DNA of 64,000 nt from Planococcus citri (taxonomy: Eukaryota; Arthropoda; Insecta; Hemiptera; Pseudococcidae): assembly GCF_950023065.1 (NCBI RefSeq), contig NC_088680.1, forward strand, positions 45,062,559 to 45,126,558, given 5' to 3'. Below the pieces are notes generated by a model, which ran no database searches, was not told the origin of the DNA, and saw only the letters and a program-made list of their open reading frames with translations. Positions within the stretch are counted from its first letter, which is position 1. Each line of letters opens with the position of its first letter. This document shows positions 11,628-24,359 of the stretch, one piece after another. The position numbers and the translations under genes were made by a program.

Positions 11628-13649
11628 GTTGGCTTTTCTCACATCAGAGGCGCAGTGTTGTAGATTTCTAGGCGAATAAGTGCTTTAAATGATCAAATGA
11701 TCGGTGTAACAATTTTCAGATATTTTTTATTTGATTTGATTTCTTAGAAAATTGGAACGTAAAAGTCCTATGATTAAATTGAATGAATTTGATTGTTTTT
11801 TTTTGTTTCTGTTTTTCAATTTTTAGTCCAATTTCATGTGTTTCTTTCTTTGTACTACCTACTTTTGAATCATTTTTTTTATTTTAAAATTTATTTTTCC
11901 ATTTTCCACCATACATCAAAATTTTAAACAATAAAATATCAATTTTTGAAAAAATTAATAATTTTTTTTCAATTTTTTCACTACTTGACAACGGATAAAT
12001 AACATTTTTTTTTCGAAGAAATTGACTTTGAACTGTCTAGCCATTGTCGTTTTATTTCATATGACTCCTCTTTTCCCTCTTTTACTTTCTTAGTGACAAA
12101 CTGACTCCTGAGTTCATAAATACATTTTTTTTGAGCAAAGTACCCTAATACTGGTAAAAATTGAGGATGATTGCGAAAAAAAATCACACAATTTCCCCTT
12201 TTTGGATTTTGCAAAAATTGATTAGAAAATAGATATTTTTCTGTAAATTTTCCCAAAAATTGGTTTCAAAAAATTTCAGTTTTTGTTGTGATGATTAATT
12301 GGCAAAAACATATCAGTTCTATAAAAACCTGTCAATATACTGTAACTTATGCCCTTTTCCCACTCGAAGGGCAGTTACGTATTTCGTAGACTCGAAACCA
12401 AATTATTAACGATATGTTACGAAAATCAAGAACTTCAAATAGTTATTCTTTTATCACTTCTCGAAAATGATTATATATTGGTTGATTAATATATACGACA
12501 CAGGCAAAAAAATTACAGAATATTTACAGACGATAATTACGATTCACAATACGACACATACGGATTATATTAACGTGGACAATTACGAAATAGGTACTAC
12601 CAACCTAGGTAAATTTTTAAACTCGTCCAATTTTTTTCTGTTAATTTTTCGAGTATTGAAACTTATACCTACTTTGCCTTTTTTGAATCATTCTGTGATT
12701 AAGTACTAATCAATTTGACTTGATAAAAATTAGGTAGGTATTAATTTTGTAAGGTAGGTAACTTTTCGTTTTAAGTAGGTATTCAAATTCCAACTTTCTT
12801 TGGTTCCTAAAAAAAAATTGTTGAATTTTTTTTTTGTTTGTTTAAAAATCAAGAAAAACATCAATATTCTTCTCACTCAACCCTCCCCCCCTCTCCTGTT
12901 CTACAAAGGAAGTCACAAAATTTGCAAATTTCAAAATTTAGAAAAAATTTTAAATTTTAAATTTATAAATTTTTTAGAGATTTGAAATATTGGGCTCCAC
13001 TGATCCAAAAAATAAATTGCGTAGGTAGGTATAAGGGAAAAAATAGGTTAGACCTATAATGATTTATTTGAACTTCATCATTTCAGAATATAATTTAGGG
13101 CATTTTTCAAAAAAAATTAAATTGATTGACTTTTTGAATTTATTTCCACCTGTTGAATTTTGAAAATCAATTCATTGGCTTGAAAGTAGTTTTTTTTTTT
13201 AAAGCAGTCTATAAGCAAGAGCGAACTAAAAATAAATTATTAAGAGAGATCAAAATTGGGGACAAAATTACCATTGAGGAAAAAAGGTAGATAACCCCTA
13301 AATTTTATGATTAGATATAATGCATGCATTTTTTGCTCTTTTGGTATCTACTCAAAGGACTCGATATTACAATAATTTCTTTCACTCAAAACTTGAGTCA
13401 TCGTTTTATCTCAAATTAAATGTGAACTCTGTGAATTTTGAAATCAAGCATGACTTATTACTCAACAGGACAGAAAAATTTTTGAACTGGGTTAAGCGAA
13501 CTTTGAAAGGGCAATGCAAAAAAATATTACCGTTCAAAATTTCTGGTGCCAAAGTGAATTTTTAAATTTTTTTTAAATTTTTAAGAAAATATTGAACCAA
13601 AAAAAATGTGAAAAAATTAAATTTCACCAATTGATCAGATGGAAAGTTG
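11628..13649. other. AT-rich non-coding
   Basis: Very AT-rich, with many A and T runs and TAGGTAGGTA words near 12730-13030. No supported gene. Frames of 60-91 codons are by-products. Confidence 0.5.
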
Positions 13650-14230
13650 AAATTGCGTAGGATACTTCATATTTGGCCTCCGAAATTGATTAGAAATAGT
13701 TTCAATCCGTTTTGAGTAATTTATGAAACCTCCATTGAATTTTTTAAAGTTGAAATTTCCTCAAAATTTTAATTTTTGAAAACCACGAATCCCCGAAATA
13801 TGGATGGAGGCTCCAGAACGAATTGAAACCAGGTTCCGTTGACTTGGAATGTTGAAATCAAAGTGTTTGGTAAATTTTAGCTTCCTAACTTCATTCGATG
13901 AAATTTAATGGAAATTTCAACCTTCAAAAGTCTACTGGAAGCCTCCAAAACTGCTCAAAACGGTTCTAAACTATTTCTAACCAATTTAAAGGTTCAAAAA
14001 TTGGGCAGTACCTACAAACCAAATTTCAGCTTTGTAGGTTAATTTTGTAAAATTTTAATGTGTCCCATTTTTGGTCCGAATTTGATTTTCAAAAATTCAC
14101 CAAAAATCGAAAAATGCTCTTTAGCACCAAAAATTTTGATTAATAGTGTATTTTTGCAATTAGGTATTATTTCGATTTAGCTTTGTCTGTTTCAGAAATG
14201 TTTCTGCCAAGTAGGCTTCTTTCTTCTCAA
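13650..14230 (+). repeat. Dispersed repeat family A, good copy
   Basis: It contains the full motif order: GGAGGCTCCAGAAC, CTCAAAACGGTTC, ATTTCAGCTTTGTAGGTT, GATTTTCAAAAATTCACC, CAAAAATCGAAAAATGC, TTTAGCACC and TTTCGATTTAGCTTTGTC. The same order occurs at 62.9-63.3 kb on plus and reversed at 62.1-62.5 kb. There is no coding capacity, terminal inverted repeat or tail, so the class of the family is unknown. Confidence 0.7.
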
Positions 14231-15163
14231 TAGGTGACTTTTAAAATTATCAATCAAAAAATTGCAAGAAATTACAAACATTTATCTATCAAATTCTCTC
14301 CGAAATGATACAGATAGTCACATACTTATTAGAAAAATTGAATTTTCAAAATTTGAAAAAATTGCACTTTGGTGAAATGAAAGCTCATATCTATACCACC
14401 TACCAATTTGAAATTCAGTTCGACCCTTTTCTTTTTTTTCTTCGCAGATATTCGCTCCATGTGTAAGTTCACTTCTTCGATGATTTACTAGATATTTTTA
14501 AACCCATTCTAAACTTTTCTCTAATCGTTTCACTTGTTTTTTGATGTTGTATTCAAAGACAGACTCTCGAGAAAGAGAAAAAAAATAAATAACGTAATGC
14601 AAATATGCAAATGTCCTGGCGTAGTCGTTATATTCATCTTATTTATATAATTTTTCTGTCAGTTTTATGGTTTTTATTTTTTGTTGTCGGATTTGTGGCT
14701 ATACGAGCGCGTCCTAATTTAAAGATTTCATTTTTCATGTGTAGGTATTATTTTTATAAATTATTTTCGTAGCGAGGGAACAAGCATAAAAAAGATTTTT
14801 AAAAATAATTTACATAACAAATGGAAGACCAGCAGATACGACGATTAACACTAAACTTGGTTTTTCTTTTTAATAGCGTTTGACAATTTATGACTGTGAG
14901 TAATTTTAGTAGTAGTATAGGTACCTATATACTTATTCGATCTGAATGTCTTGTTTAGGTGCTGCTTGTTTACTCGATTATTAGTATTTTTTTTCCAATT
15001 TCCAACGAATTGATTTTCATGGTAATTTTATATAAATACTGCGTTAATGTGTCGAAGATTATTTCACTGTAGGGTTTTAATTTCAGTTGCTCAAAAAAAA
15101 ATGGATAGGTACCTATTGAGTTATAAATTTTGATACCTACATAAATAATAATTCTACACTTAC
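14231..15163. other. AT-rich non-coding, possible intron of a minus-strand gene
   Basis: No frame or repeat is supported. If the start-codon exon at 15164-15184 is real, this is the beginning of its first coding intron. Confidence 0.35.
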
Positions 15164-15184
15164 CGAGGTCTTCTCCATCGCCAT
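15164..15184 (-). CDS. Candidate first coding exon, MAMEKTS then intron
   Basis: On minus, CTCAACATGGCGATGG is close to the insect start consensus (CAAC/CAAA before ATG). It opens seven codons, Met-Ala-Met-Glu-Lys-Thr-Ser, followed immediately by GTAAGTGTAG, a near-ideal 5' splice site covering + 15154-15163. Without splicing the frame closes within about ten codons (TAG), which fits an intron. The frame is also open upstream for some distance, so the true start could be further 5'. No continuation exon was found in the AT-rich sequence to the left, and the product is unknown. Confidence 0.3.
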
Positions 15185-16240
15185 GTTGAGTTCTCGAGTA
15201 TTTTCAAATTCAATCCGGTGTTTGGTACTTAATCTTGAAAATAATCCCTTTCGTTTAATTAGCTGATTGGTTTGAACCTAGACGACGCCAATGCTACCTG
15301 TAATTATTCGCACCGAACTCCCTAGCACACATTTTTCACTTCCGCAGTCTCGAAACCCTTCACATTACACCGAATCACAAGCTAAACGATCACAAACTAA
15401 CCTATTTAATGGCTGTATTATTGTGGTGAAAAATTTAGAAAGTGGCTATAAAGGAAATAAAAGAGAAAGGGTTGTAAGGTGTAAACAATCGTATAGGTAT
15501 CTGTATCTTTTCTATAAGGGAGGAAAGTATCTTGACGATAAAATGCTAGATCGATTCGGATTGGCCCAAAATACAGCTTTCTCTTCTATTGTGCTATAGG
15601 TAATTCGCTTTATTGGTGAAGGTTTCGAAAAGGTGATACTAGACTATATAGCAGATGAAAATCTATACTGTGTAAAATATCCCTACATTGGTAAAATACT
15701 GGTCTAAGTTGATTGCAAAATGTTTCCTCGAGGTTTCAAAATGGCAAACGACTGAATATTATTACTTTCGTAGATATAATTAAATCTTAATTAGCATACT
15801 CCCTGGGTGCATGCATATGCATTACTGTATCGCAGAATTACTCGTTTAGGTTAATTAATGAGATTCAAATTAAGACTACTTTGTAATTCGCGAGTATATA
15901 TATAAGTTGCATATGCATATAGGTAGGTAGATACTTACCCATACCTACATTTTAATTTTGTATTCGATAAATAAGTTTTATGAGAGCGATTCTGTTATTT
16001 TGATAGTACGATACTAGTTTTTATTACAGATTTTCCCCCTCTATTTTTCATATAATTATACGTGAAATCGAATTTTAAACTCATGCTGAGTATACGAGTA
16101 TTACTTTTCGCTTCGATAAAGGTGTTTTCTGGTATAAGGTGTTTCGTAAAAATGACGTCAGCTAACAATAACAAGATTTTTGAAACCATCGTGAAATGTG
16201 TTATCTTATCTTAATAATTTCCCTGATCAAAATTCACAAT
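15185..16240. other. Unique block, possible 5' UTR/promoter side of the minus-strand candidate
   Basis: GC is slightly raised up to about 15600. ATGCATATGCAT-like words recur at 15808-15830 and 15908-15922. A 102-codon plus frame at 15291-15599 has no start or splice support. No TATA box at a convincing distance was found. Confidence 0.25.
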
Positions 16241-17230
16241 AATTTCCGCCAGTCTAGAGCTTCTAGCGCGATTTTCAATTTCTCAAAAAATTTTGAATTT
16301 TTTCTGAAGGCGTGGAAAATGGAAAATTGATTTCAGCAGCTTAAAATCAAGCTGTGGGTCATTTTTTCTGTTTGTAGTTTAAAATTTGGATTCGAAGGTT
16401 GGCTTTTTAGATGAAATGCAGCCATTTGTGCCAATTTCAAAAGTTTTCCTACAAATCAAAAATTCTGTAGGATTTGAATTTTTTTTCCAAAATATGCAGG
16501 TCAAAAAATACACTCGAAAGGTCCACCTGGAAATTGGCCCAAGTGTGAATGAACTCTTCAAAAAAGTCGAGAACAAACCAAAACTGCTTTCTGAGCTGTC
16601 CAAAAATTAATTTTCAAGTCTTCTGGAGAAATCTAAAATTTTGCTAGACGCTTCAGATGCCCAGAAATTGTGAAATTTGGTTCAAAGAAATTACATAATA
16701 GGAATTAATTTCGGCACTAATTTGCATCATTTTTCCAAAATAAATACCAATAGGTGTTTGAAAAAACAAACCTCTAGAAATGGTTGCTTCTAGTTTTTAA
16801 AAATTCGTCAAAAATTGAAGAATGAAATATGCAAATAAAATTGTGGTTATGGGAGTTTCAGAACACAATTTTTCCAAAAATTGCAATTGTATTTAAATCG
16901 GAGAATGGCATCGTGAGAAGGTTCCTTGTCGATAATTGAGATAAAAAAAGGTTCAAGTAGGTTCACAAGGTGAAAAATGAAAATAAAAGCTTTTCTCGTT
17001 GATCAAAATTTTTTCCTGTGCTGATTCAAAAATTTCAAATTCTCAAAAAATTTCAGTAAAAAATCTATTTAAAATAAAGTACGTACCTATGTTATTTTTT
17101 TGTAAACCTGCCTGTACACAATTTTTTTCTTTTCACCTCCAATCACGTCTTCACAAGACTAGAATTGCGAGAACATTCAAATTCTTCACCAAAATGAAAT
17201 CAATGTCTACAATAGACTCATTGGCTTAAA
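16241..17230. repeat. Diverged family A-like repeats
   Basis: The section carries family-style phrases (ACTGCTTTCTGAGCTGTCC, AAAATTCGTCAAAAATTGAAG) in a diverged order. Both strands show overlapping 74-codon frames at 16379-16610, typical of low-complexity repeats and not of genes. Confidence 0.45.
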
Positions 17231-20000
17231 TGTGTAATCTTAAGTATGATTCTCTGATTTTAAATTTAAAAAAAAAAATAATAATTAATTCAAAATTTTG
17301 CATTATAGGTACTTGAGTTATATTTTGTTTTGAAAAATTATTGATAGGTATTTATAAGTATGAAGATATTTGATTCCGAATGTTTTTCTACTTCTACCCT
17401 CCCCCCACCCCCACCCCTTACCCCTGAGATTGGAAATGATAAAACTGCAGTTTCATAAATACTTGGTCAAAATAAAGATATTTTTAAAAACATTTTCTTC
17501 GATACAATGGAATGATTGAAATAGTTTTAATTTTTGATACAAATTACGTAGAAATAATCGCATAATTTTCCATTACCTGTTTCAAAAAATCAAGTGTAAA
17601 AAGACCCCTTTCCAGTTCCCTTCCTCTCACCTCACTGAAAAATGTAATTCTTTCATGTAAAATCGTTCTCAATTATCCTTTTGGATAAAAAAAACTCTCA
17701 TTCTGTAGATTCAATCCCAATTTTTTGCTTTTTTAAATGCTGTGAGATTTTGATATTTCAAAATGGAAAACAGTACAATGATAGCCTATTTTTTTGGTTT
17801 TGGGAGAAGTGGAGGTAGGATGGGTACTTACGATTATCATCCAATTTGCTTGAACTTGATATCATATGACTTCGATTGAGAGGAAAGTGAGCTAACATAA
17901 GATTTTTCAAATAGTCTGTTGCGGTCTGAAATAGGAAAACAAATCTGCAGATTTAAGCTCACCGCAGATGAGGATTTTATTATTATTTTTTCCACACAAA
18001 TCAACAAGGAACTACCGTATACATTTATTTTTGAAATCATTTTGAGCTTAACGTATTTTTTCCAGGAGGGAGGGGGGGGTTCAAGATACTTGAAGGTGAC
18101 CATGTTTCAAACTGTTGACCTTGCTTTCATCATTGAAGGTCTTGTAATTTTTTTCTGGTTCAAATTGCATACTTAATCAAAATTTAATTTTCAAAACTCT
18201 CGTCGCTTTCGAAAAAATTATTTTATCCCTTATGAAGTTATGAGTAATATTTTGTTCAACTAGTATTTAATATTTTACCTTGCCTCTGCACTTAAATTGA
18301 GCTAAACAAGAAGATGTTTTTTTTTTCGAAAAATAATTTACGAAGTTCATTTGATTTAAAGTTTGCAGACATATTTTTGGAACACCCTATGAATCTTATT
18401 TTCAACGTAATTATCGAGGATACACAGCAGTGTTTGGTTATTAAATTTAATAAGTAAGAAAAAGGTAAATGAATCTTTGCTGGGGGTCTCCATCGGTTCA
18501 GTTTCACTTACCTTAAAATATACTTATAGGTATCTACTTCTCGAATTTAAAAGACATAATGGCGATAATTATGGCGATTTTAATGAACGACAAATCTCAA
18601 CCTATAAGAAATACGTCATGTGGGTATTCGTGAACCTCCTTGAAAGTAAAGTAAATTCGAGTTGTTCTCATTTAACGGAGATATTGCATTACAAATGTTT
18701 GAAATAACAAGCAATAATAAAATTTATGTCATAAATTCACAAAAAAAAAAAAAATGGAATATTTCCTAAGCCTGCATCTTTGCAGCTTCTTTTGCGGGAC
18801 AAATCTCCGAATTTCACAAATAACACATTTTTTATACGATTTTATAAATTCGGAATCTTGATTTATCTACTTCGGTACAGGTATAAAATTTTCAGCCGAA
18901 AATCTCCAACATATAGGTATTAATGTAGCCTATATTATCGATAAAATCTAAAATTATTATGCAAATCAGATTTGTCATCGTACAGTGTGTGCTTAAGCAT
19001 TATAATTGTGATACGAGCACAACTCACTGTGACAAAACTCTCGTCACTCTCGAGTTTTTATTACCGCCTTCTCTCTTCTTTTCTTTTCACTGGGCCACTC
19101 TATGTTGTGCTGAATATGACCGGAATCGAGTTCTTTTAATTGTACCCTATCAAGTCGAATAAACGTTCGTTAAAAAGAAATACATTCCGATGCTGTTTGT
19201 GTATTTAACAATCGTTGTCTCATAGCATTTACTCTTTTAGGTTTTGTTCGAGTGAATAAACTCCTCATATCATACACAACACAACTATGGATTTTTTTAA
19301 TGGGCTTAATGATGACGAAAGAGTGGTGGAATTTTTCCATCTAGACTTATCTATCGTAGTTAACCTATAAAAGCAACAAAATCACAGATAGGGTCATGGT
19401 TCGTTCAGTACGATGGCATGGGATTGTTTGTTGTCTACTCTGCGTGTCTTATGTCAGGGAAATTTTTATTCTTCAATGGGTTGCTTGGTGGCATGACACG
19501 ACGAGGTATATATGTAGTGTGTAACTTTGAACTTATGAGACGATAAATTTCTCTCAAGTTCAAAGTGTTTGCTTTTTTTCTGCTCACGATGGGTTGTTTA
19601 TTTACATACATAGCACGGTATTCTTATATGTAGTATGTACTAGTTTAAGCTACGAGTGTTTATAACAATGCGAAATATTAATAAGAATTAAATTATTATA
19701 AGTAGGTACATATTACTTACACGATGTTACATGGTAAATGTCATTTACAGGTTGTAAACTGGTTCTATGTATTACGATGAGCTTGGCAAATGGTATTTTT
19801 TTATTCATTCTTTTCATTCAAAAGCACATATTATCTAGATACCTACCAGTTGAATGTTTTAAATGTGGATTATATTGTGGTGTTGTTATTTCTCTTCGTG
19901 CAATTACTATTGTTCTGCTGCAATTTATTATGGACTTATGATACCTATATTAGATATTTTTATCCACAATAACTTACATAAATTAAAATTTTCTCCTTAG
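17231..20000. other. AT-rich non-coding, possible last intron of the gene ending at 20218
   Basis: Includes a C-rich tract at 17398-17423 and a G run at 18066-18079. A TATAAAAG word occurs at 19366-19373, but no initiator lies at the right spacing. The final bases TTTTCTCCTTAG (to 20000) form a good plus-strand acceptor. No coding exon is recognised. Confidence 0.4.
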
Positions 20001-20218
20001 TAATTCGTCGTAGGCAGGCCACAGCATGGAAGACGATGGAACGATGTACGGTGGTACCTCCTGTTACGTATCCTGAAGGTATACCGGATAGACAAGCACT
20101 CAGGATACATTCAGTATACGTACAGGAAGCATCATATATACTCAGCAACGATGACTTAGGATTAAATCTGTACCAGGATCTGCCAGCTTATGAACGAACC
20201 CTGCAACATATAATGTAG
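20001..20218 (+). CDS. Terminal coding exon of an unrecognised gene
   Basis: After the acceptor TTTTCTCCTTAG the frame starts in phase 1 and gives about 72 codons ending HIM-TAG at 20218. GC is about 45% against about 30% in the flanks. The protein is of balanced, non-repetitive composition: a basic start (IRRRQATAWKTMERCTVV), then PPVTYPEGIPDRQALRIHSV, then an acidic tail with NDDLGLNLYQDLPAYERTLQ. I see no transmembrane segment, so it may be a cytoplasmic tail or soluble C-terminus. An internal ATG at 20036 would give 60 residues, but the frame is open back to the acceptor. AATAAA at 20319 supports a real 3' end. I do not recognise the family. Upstream exons were not found nearby. Confidence 0.6.
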
Positions 20219-20340
20219 TTTAATTACTTAAGTAGGTATATATAAAATAATTATAACATGTATCAAGTAGCTTATAATATTGAAATTGATATTTTATTGA
20301 CGAGTTTTTCAAACGTATAATAAAATTTATTACATTTGCC
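20219..20340 (+). other. 3' UTR with poly(A) signal
   Basis: AT-rich sequence after the stop, with a canonical AATAAA at 20319-20324. Cleavage would fall about 15-25 bp downstream. This supports a transcript ending here on plus. Confidence 0.5.
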
Positions 20341-22851
20341 ACCGGTATTCACAAATTACTAATTGGTGGTGCTGCGAATAAACATACCAGGTGGTTTTAA
20401 TTTTTTCGTGTGCAGCCTACTTAGGACACCATCATCATCACCTACCACTATACGAGTATATCTACCTACTTGTACGATGCTGTTTCTATTTTAATAGTCA
20501 CGTAGACTTTTTTTTGGTGATCGATGAACGAAACAAAGTAAATAGTTTTTTTTTTTCTGCAGAGAGGAAATCAACGTGTTCGAATTCAAGGTTATGTAGA
20601 TTGTATACGTCAACGTATTAGGTATTTGAATGGAAACAATACGATAAAAGCAATGTTAAAAGGGTTGAGTGGATATTTTGGTGATGCTGGCGGTCGCAGG
20701 TACATCGACATTGGCCTTCGAATATTCGATGAGTAGATATTCACAATGAATTCTTTTTTTATCTGTATTTTACTATACACGAAACTAGTTTATATGTAAA
20801 AAGAAAAGAAGAGAAAAAAGGTCGAAGACGTGTAATTTATTTGACATGTTTCCTTAACCCTTTCGAGGAAGTAAACAATGAAACCACTGGGGTTTGCATT
20901 GGTAAATCTATTGTATAAAATAGAATATCGTGAACCTTCAAAGAGGTCGTTCAACTGAAATGGTGCCTGAAGGATGCGTGGATGCGGTGTTTTTTTCTTC
21001 CTCTACCTAAATACTCGAATGTAAGTATTGTTCGCAGTATCTATCTTAAAAGGCAGATGCATCACCTTGAAGATGGCTGATTTAAATGTACCTATAAGAT
21101 TCGTAACGAGCTTGGGAATTTGCTTACGAGGTGATAATCGTTCCTAGGACGGTATTGGATGACCCAGTCGTAGAGTAAAGGGTGCTTTTTCATTTCTATA
21201 ATGAAAATGGTGTAATTATCAAAGGTGTTTTTATATTAACAAAATGTCTGAATAGACGATGACGATGGGTTAAGAGAATCTGAAACGTAATAAAGCAAGT
21301 ATCGAGCTATCCGGGTATACTATAAAATCCTAAGGTAATTTTGGAATTATATGGTTAACGCTGGATAGGCCATAGAAACTGGAATTGACATCAGGATGGA
21401 AATTGTGATATCTTCGAGAAAAAAAACGACGTTGCACGCGATTGCATTAACTAAATGAGAAGTTACTTTTAGAAGTACATAGTCGAAGGCAATGGTACAC
21501 TTATATAAAGGGAGAATATCCAAAATATCGTAAAAACACATGTAAGCTCCTCTCTAGCCATCAGTCCACATTAGCCAGATTAAAACTGAGACTCGATTTT
21601 GATACTACGTATTTGTTTGGAAGAGATTTTCATTACGTTGTGAAAATCTAACCAACGTATACGAGGAGACATTATAAAAGCTCGATTAAAATTAAATGAG
21701 TGTACGAGAATACTACACATGTTGAAAATATATGTACTTATACGTAGAAGAAAAGTGTGTGTATAACTTCGAACCTATAGTAACTTTTTATTTAAAGGAA
21801 TATCTGTTGGTGGAATCGACAAAAACCGAAATATTTTACGACCGGATTTAATAGACTTTACTTGTTTCGTTTGCTTTCAAAGAAAAATATAAAATTATCC
21901 GAAAAATTTTCTATGCCTAAGAATCGATTTTCTTTAACGAAAATTTGTTCCAAGAAATTCGCCTACTGATGTTGATATTTGCAGAAAAAAAAATAGATAC
22001 CAGATATGTTGGTTTCTGTAATCTATTTTTTTCCAAATCTATACTCATTAAAACGGTGAAGTTCGATGTTCGATCAGCTGAATTTTGTATTCTGACGCTA
22101 CTTATACCTACTGAATCATCTATGTTGAATTTAATTACGAGTAGGTACCCAGATGAATTGACTTTAATAATATGCATTCATTATGATTTGGCACACGTGC
22201 AATTTTGAATTAGAATAGGTAGGTACCTATTACCAACAACTAACTACACTTTTGCAGGTTTTTGATTACGACCAGAAGGATTTTAATTCATGTCTATAGC
22301 CAATTTATGGTTTAGAATATTATAAAAATAGTCTTATAGCGAAGAAATTAGATATTTATACATTTCTGGTTTAGTACTGAACTGCATAATAAATTGATAA
22401 TATTTTATTTTGTGACAGTCAACTCGTCTACTAAGTCGAAGATTAAAATATTATCTACCGACGTTTATTTCTTTTATTGGAAATTCTATAGCCGAATTAA
22501 TGATTTAATTTTATCACAAACTACCTGATCGGTTTTCAATTTGAATTTTAGCTCAGCATTTTCCTGGAATAGGTGTGGTCTAAGATGATCGTTTTAAAGA
22601 TTTTTAATTCCATGTTTTTTTTCATACTGATTTATTTTGATCAGGTATAGATAGTTTCTTATTCATTCGATGGGTACAATATTTTCTCAATCATGAGTTG
22701 ATGAGGCGGAGGTGAAGGAAGTGCTCGTTACAAAATAAGATTACTTATTGAACACGAGGCATAAAATATGGTACCATTTTATGAAATTTTGTAAGGGATC
22801 ATGTGTTCAAGAAGACCTACAATTTTGATGAATTCAAAAAAAATAAAAATA
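20341..22851. other. Intergenic/non-coding
   Basis: Unique sequence with a CATCATCATCACC microsatellite-like word near 20430. No frame beyond chance, no RNA gene, no clear regulatory motif cluster. Confidence 0.5.
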
Positions 22852-23410
22852 AAAGTGAGCAGTCCAGTGCCAGGATTTTTCCTTTGAGGGGGATGATTGG
22901 GCCCGAACCAACAAATTTTGCCATCTCACTTTTTTGGGTGGGGAAGGGGGCAAAATCAAGCATCTCGGAGAGCAGAAACTAAAAAAATATGTCACTTTTT
23001 TTAAATTTAATTTTTAAAAAGGAGGGACTTCAGTGACTAAAATTTGCCTGCAAAGTAAGTAGTATTTAAGGTAAATAGTGTGCGACTACGAATATACCTA
23101 TAATGATGGGCTTGAGAAAAATAAAAAGACCTTTTCCTCTAAAAAAAAAAACATGAAAAAATGAAGTTATTACGTGCTCATTGCTCAAGTAAAGAAAGAC
23201 ACAAAATTTTAAAAAATTTCCAAGTTTGTTTCTACAATTTTAGAACAAGCTTAACATACTCGTAGGATTGTAATCGGCATCCATCTCAGTGAAACAAGAG
23301 CGCAAAAATGCTTGGAAAATTCCCACTTTTTATCATCATTTTTTTTAAAGGACTTTTGGGAGGGATTCTCACCCAACCCCCCCCCCCTTGAAACCGGCAC
23401 TGAAAGTGAA
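22852..23410. mobile_element. hAT-like MITE
   Basis: The right end, read inward on minus, begins CAGTGCCGGTTTCAAGGGG. The left end begins CAGTCCAGTGCCAGG, the same terminus with a 5-bp duplication (CAGTC), followed by TTTGAGGGGG. Flanks are AAAGTGAG (22852-22859) and AAAGTGAA (23403-23410), an 8-bp duplication with one mismatch. CAGTG(C/G)CGG plus a G-run terminus and an 8-bp duplication are typical of the hAT superfamily. The interior (about 540 bp) has no transposase. The C and G runs near the ends are part of the termini. Confidence 0.65.
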
Positions 23411-23799
23411 GGGTTTTTGTTGAAGGTCTTGAAAAACTGTCGGATAGAAAATATTTTGGGACGTATCGATGTACTTTCTAAGTAAGTAGTGAGACCTGGA
23501 GTTGTAGAAAGAGAATCTTGAAAAAATTGAGCCCAGGACCATTGACAAGAGAAGAAAAAGGCAATTACTCCAGCTTCCGATTTCCTGAGGATCTGAAAAA
23601 TGATGAGTCTCAGATGAGAATTTGTGTAAAGTCTCCTCAGGGAAAGTTTTAAATCACGGATAAATATTTTTGCTCAAGTTAACTCAATGTTTAGAATTCC
23701 AAATTCAAAAAGTCATTTTTGAAAGTTTGATAGTAAAAATTTCATGTATCCCCCCCCCCCCAAAGTTCTGACTGACATAGTTAATTTCAGAAAAACAAT
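23411..23799. other. Non-coding, C run
   Basis: Contains a 12-base C run just before 23762. Nothing else is supported. Confidence 0.45.
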
Positions 23800-24065
23800 T
23801 TAAAAAATTTCCAAGTTCTTAAAAGTCTATTCCAACATAATGTCAGAAAGTCAAGATGTTTTTTTCCAAGTTTTCTAACGTCGACCTCACACAATTTGAT
23901 CGGTTCTTCGAAGTTTGAAAAAGTCTGACATAAAGTAAGAAAGTCATAATTTTTTTTTTTTTCGTTTTCAAATGTCTGACATACCTACTTATTATGACAT
24001 CTCTTAAAGTCGATCGATTTTATTTCAAGTTCTTAAAAGCCTGGCATAATGTCAGAAAGTCAGCT
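23800..24065. repeat. Degenerate tandem repeat, about 100-115 bp period, three units
   Basis: A phrase of the type AAAAGTCTGACATAA-GTCAGAAAGTCA recurs at about 23820-23853, 23915-23948 and 24030-24062, each preceded by a CAAGTT/GAAGTTT word. Units are diverged. Confidence 0.5.
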
Positions 24066-24359
24066 GAATTTTTTGCGTCCCGCAAATTTTGAAAAGACCC
24101 CCAGATTTCAATTTTCATTTTTTAAAATAATATTTTTCAACTGATTAATTTCAATTACATACCTAATGGATTTTTTATAAACAAGGGAGAGAAGTTGGTC
24201 AAAATTACGTTTGTTCCGGGCCAATTCTTAAAGAGGAGAAAGAGAGAGTTAGTAGCTCACTTTTCCATTCACAACAACTGACCAAACTGATTTTCAAATT
24301 TTGAGAACATTAATTGAAAGAGGAACAATTTTTGAGCTTTACAAAGTTAAATCAAAAGG
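24066..24359. other. Non-coding spacer
   Basis: AT-rich, nothing supported. Confidence 0.4.

Noticed and set aside
16379..16610. Pair of 74-codon frames on opposite strands
   Set aside because: They mirror each other within a low-complexity repeat.
19366..19409. TATAAAAG followed by a TCAGT initiator-like word
   Set aside because: The spacing (about 41 bp) is longer than the usual 30 bp, and the short frame downstream is unconvincing.
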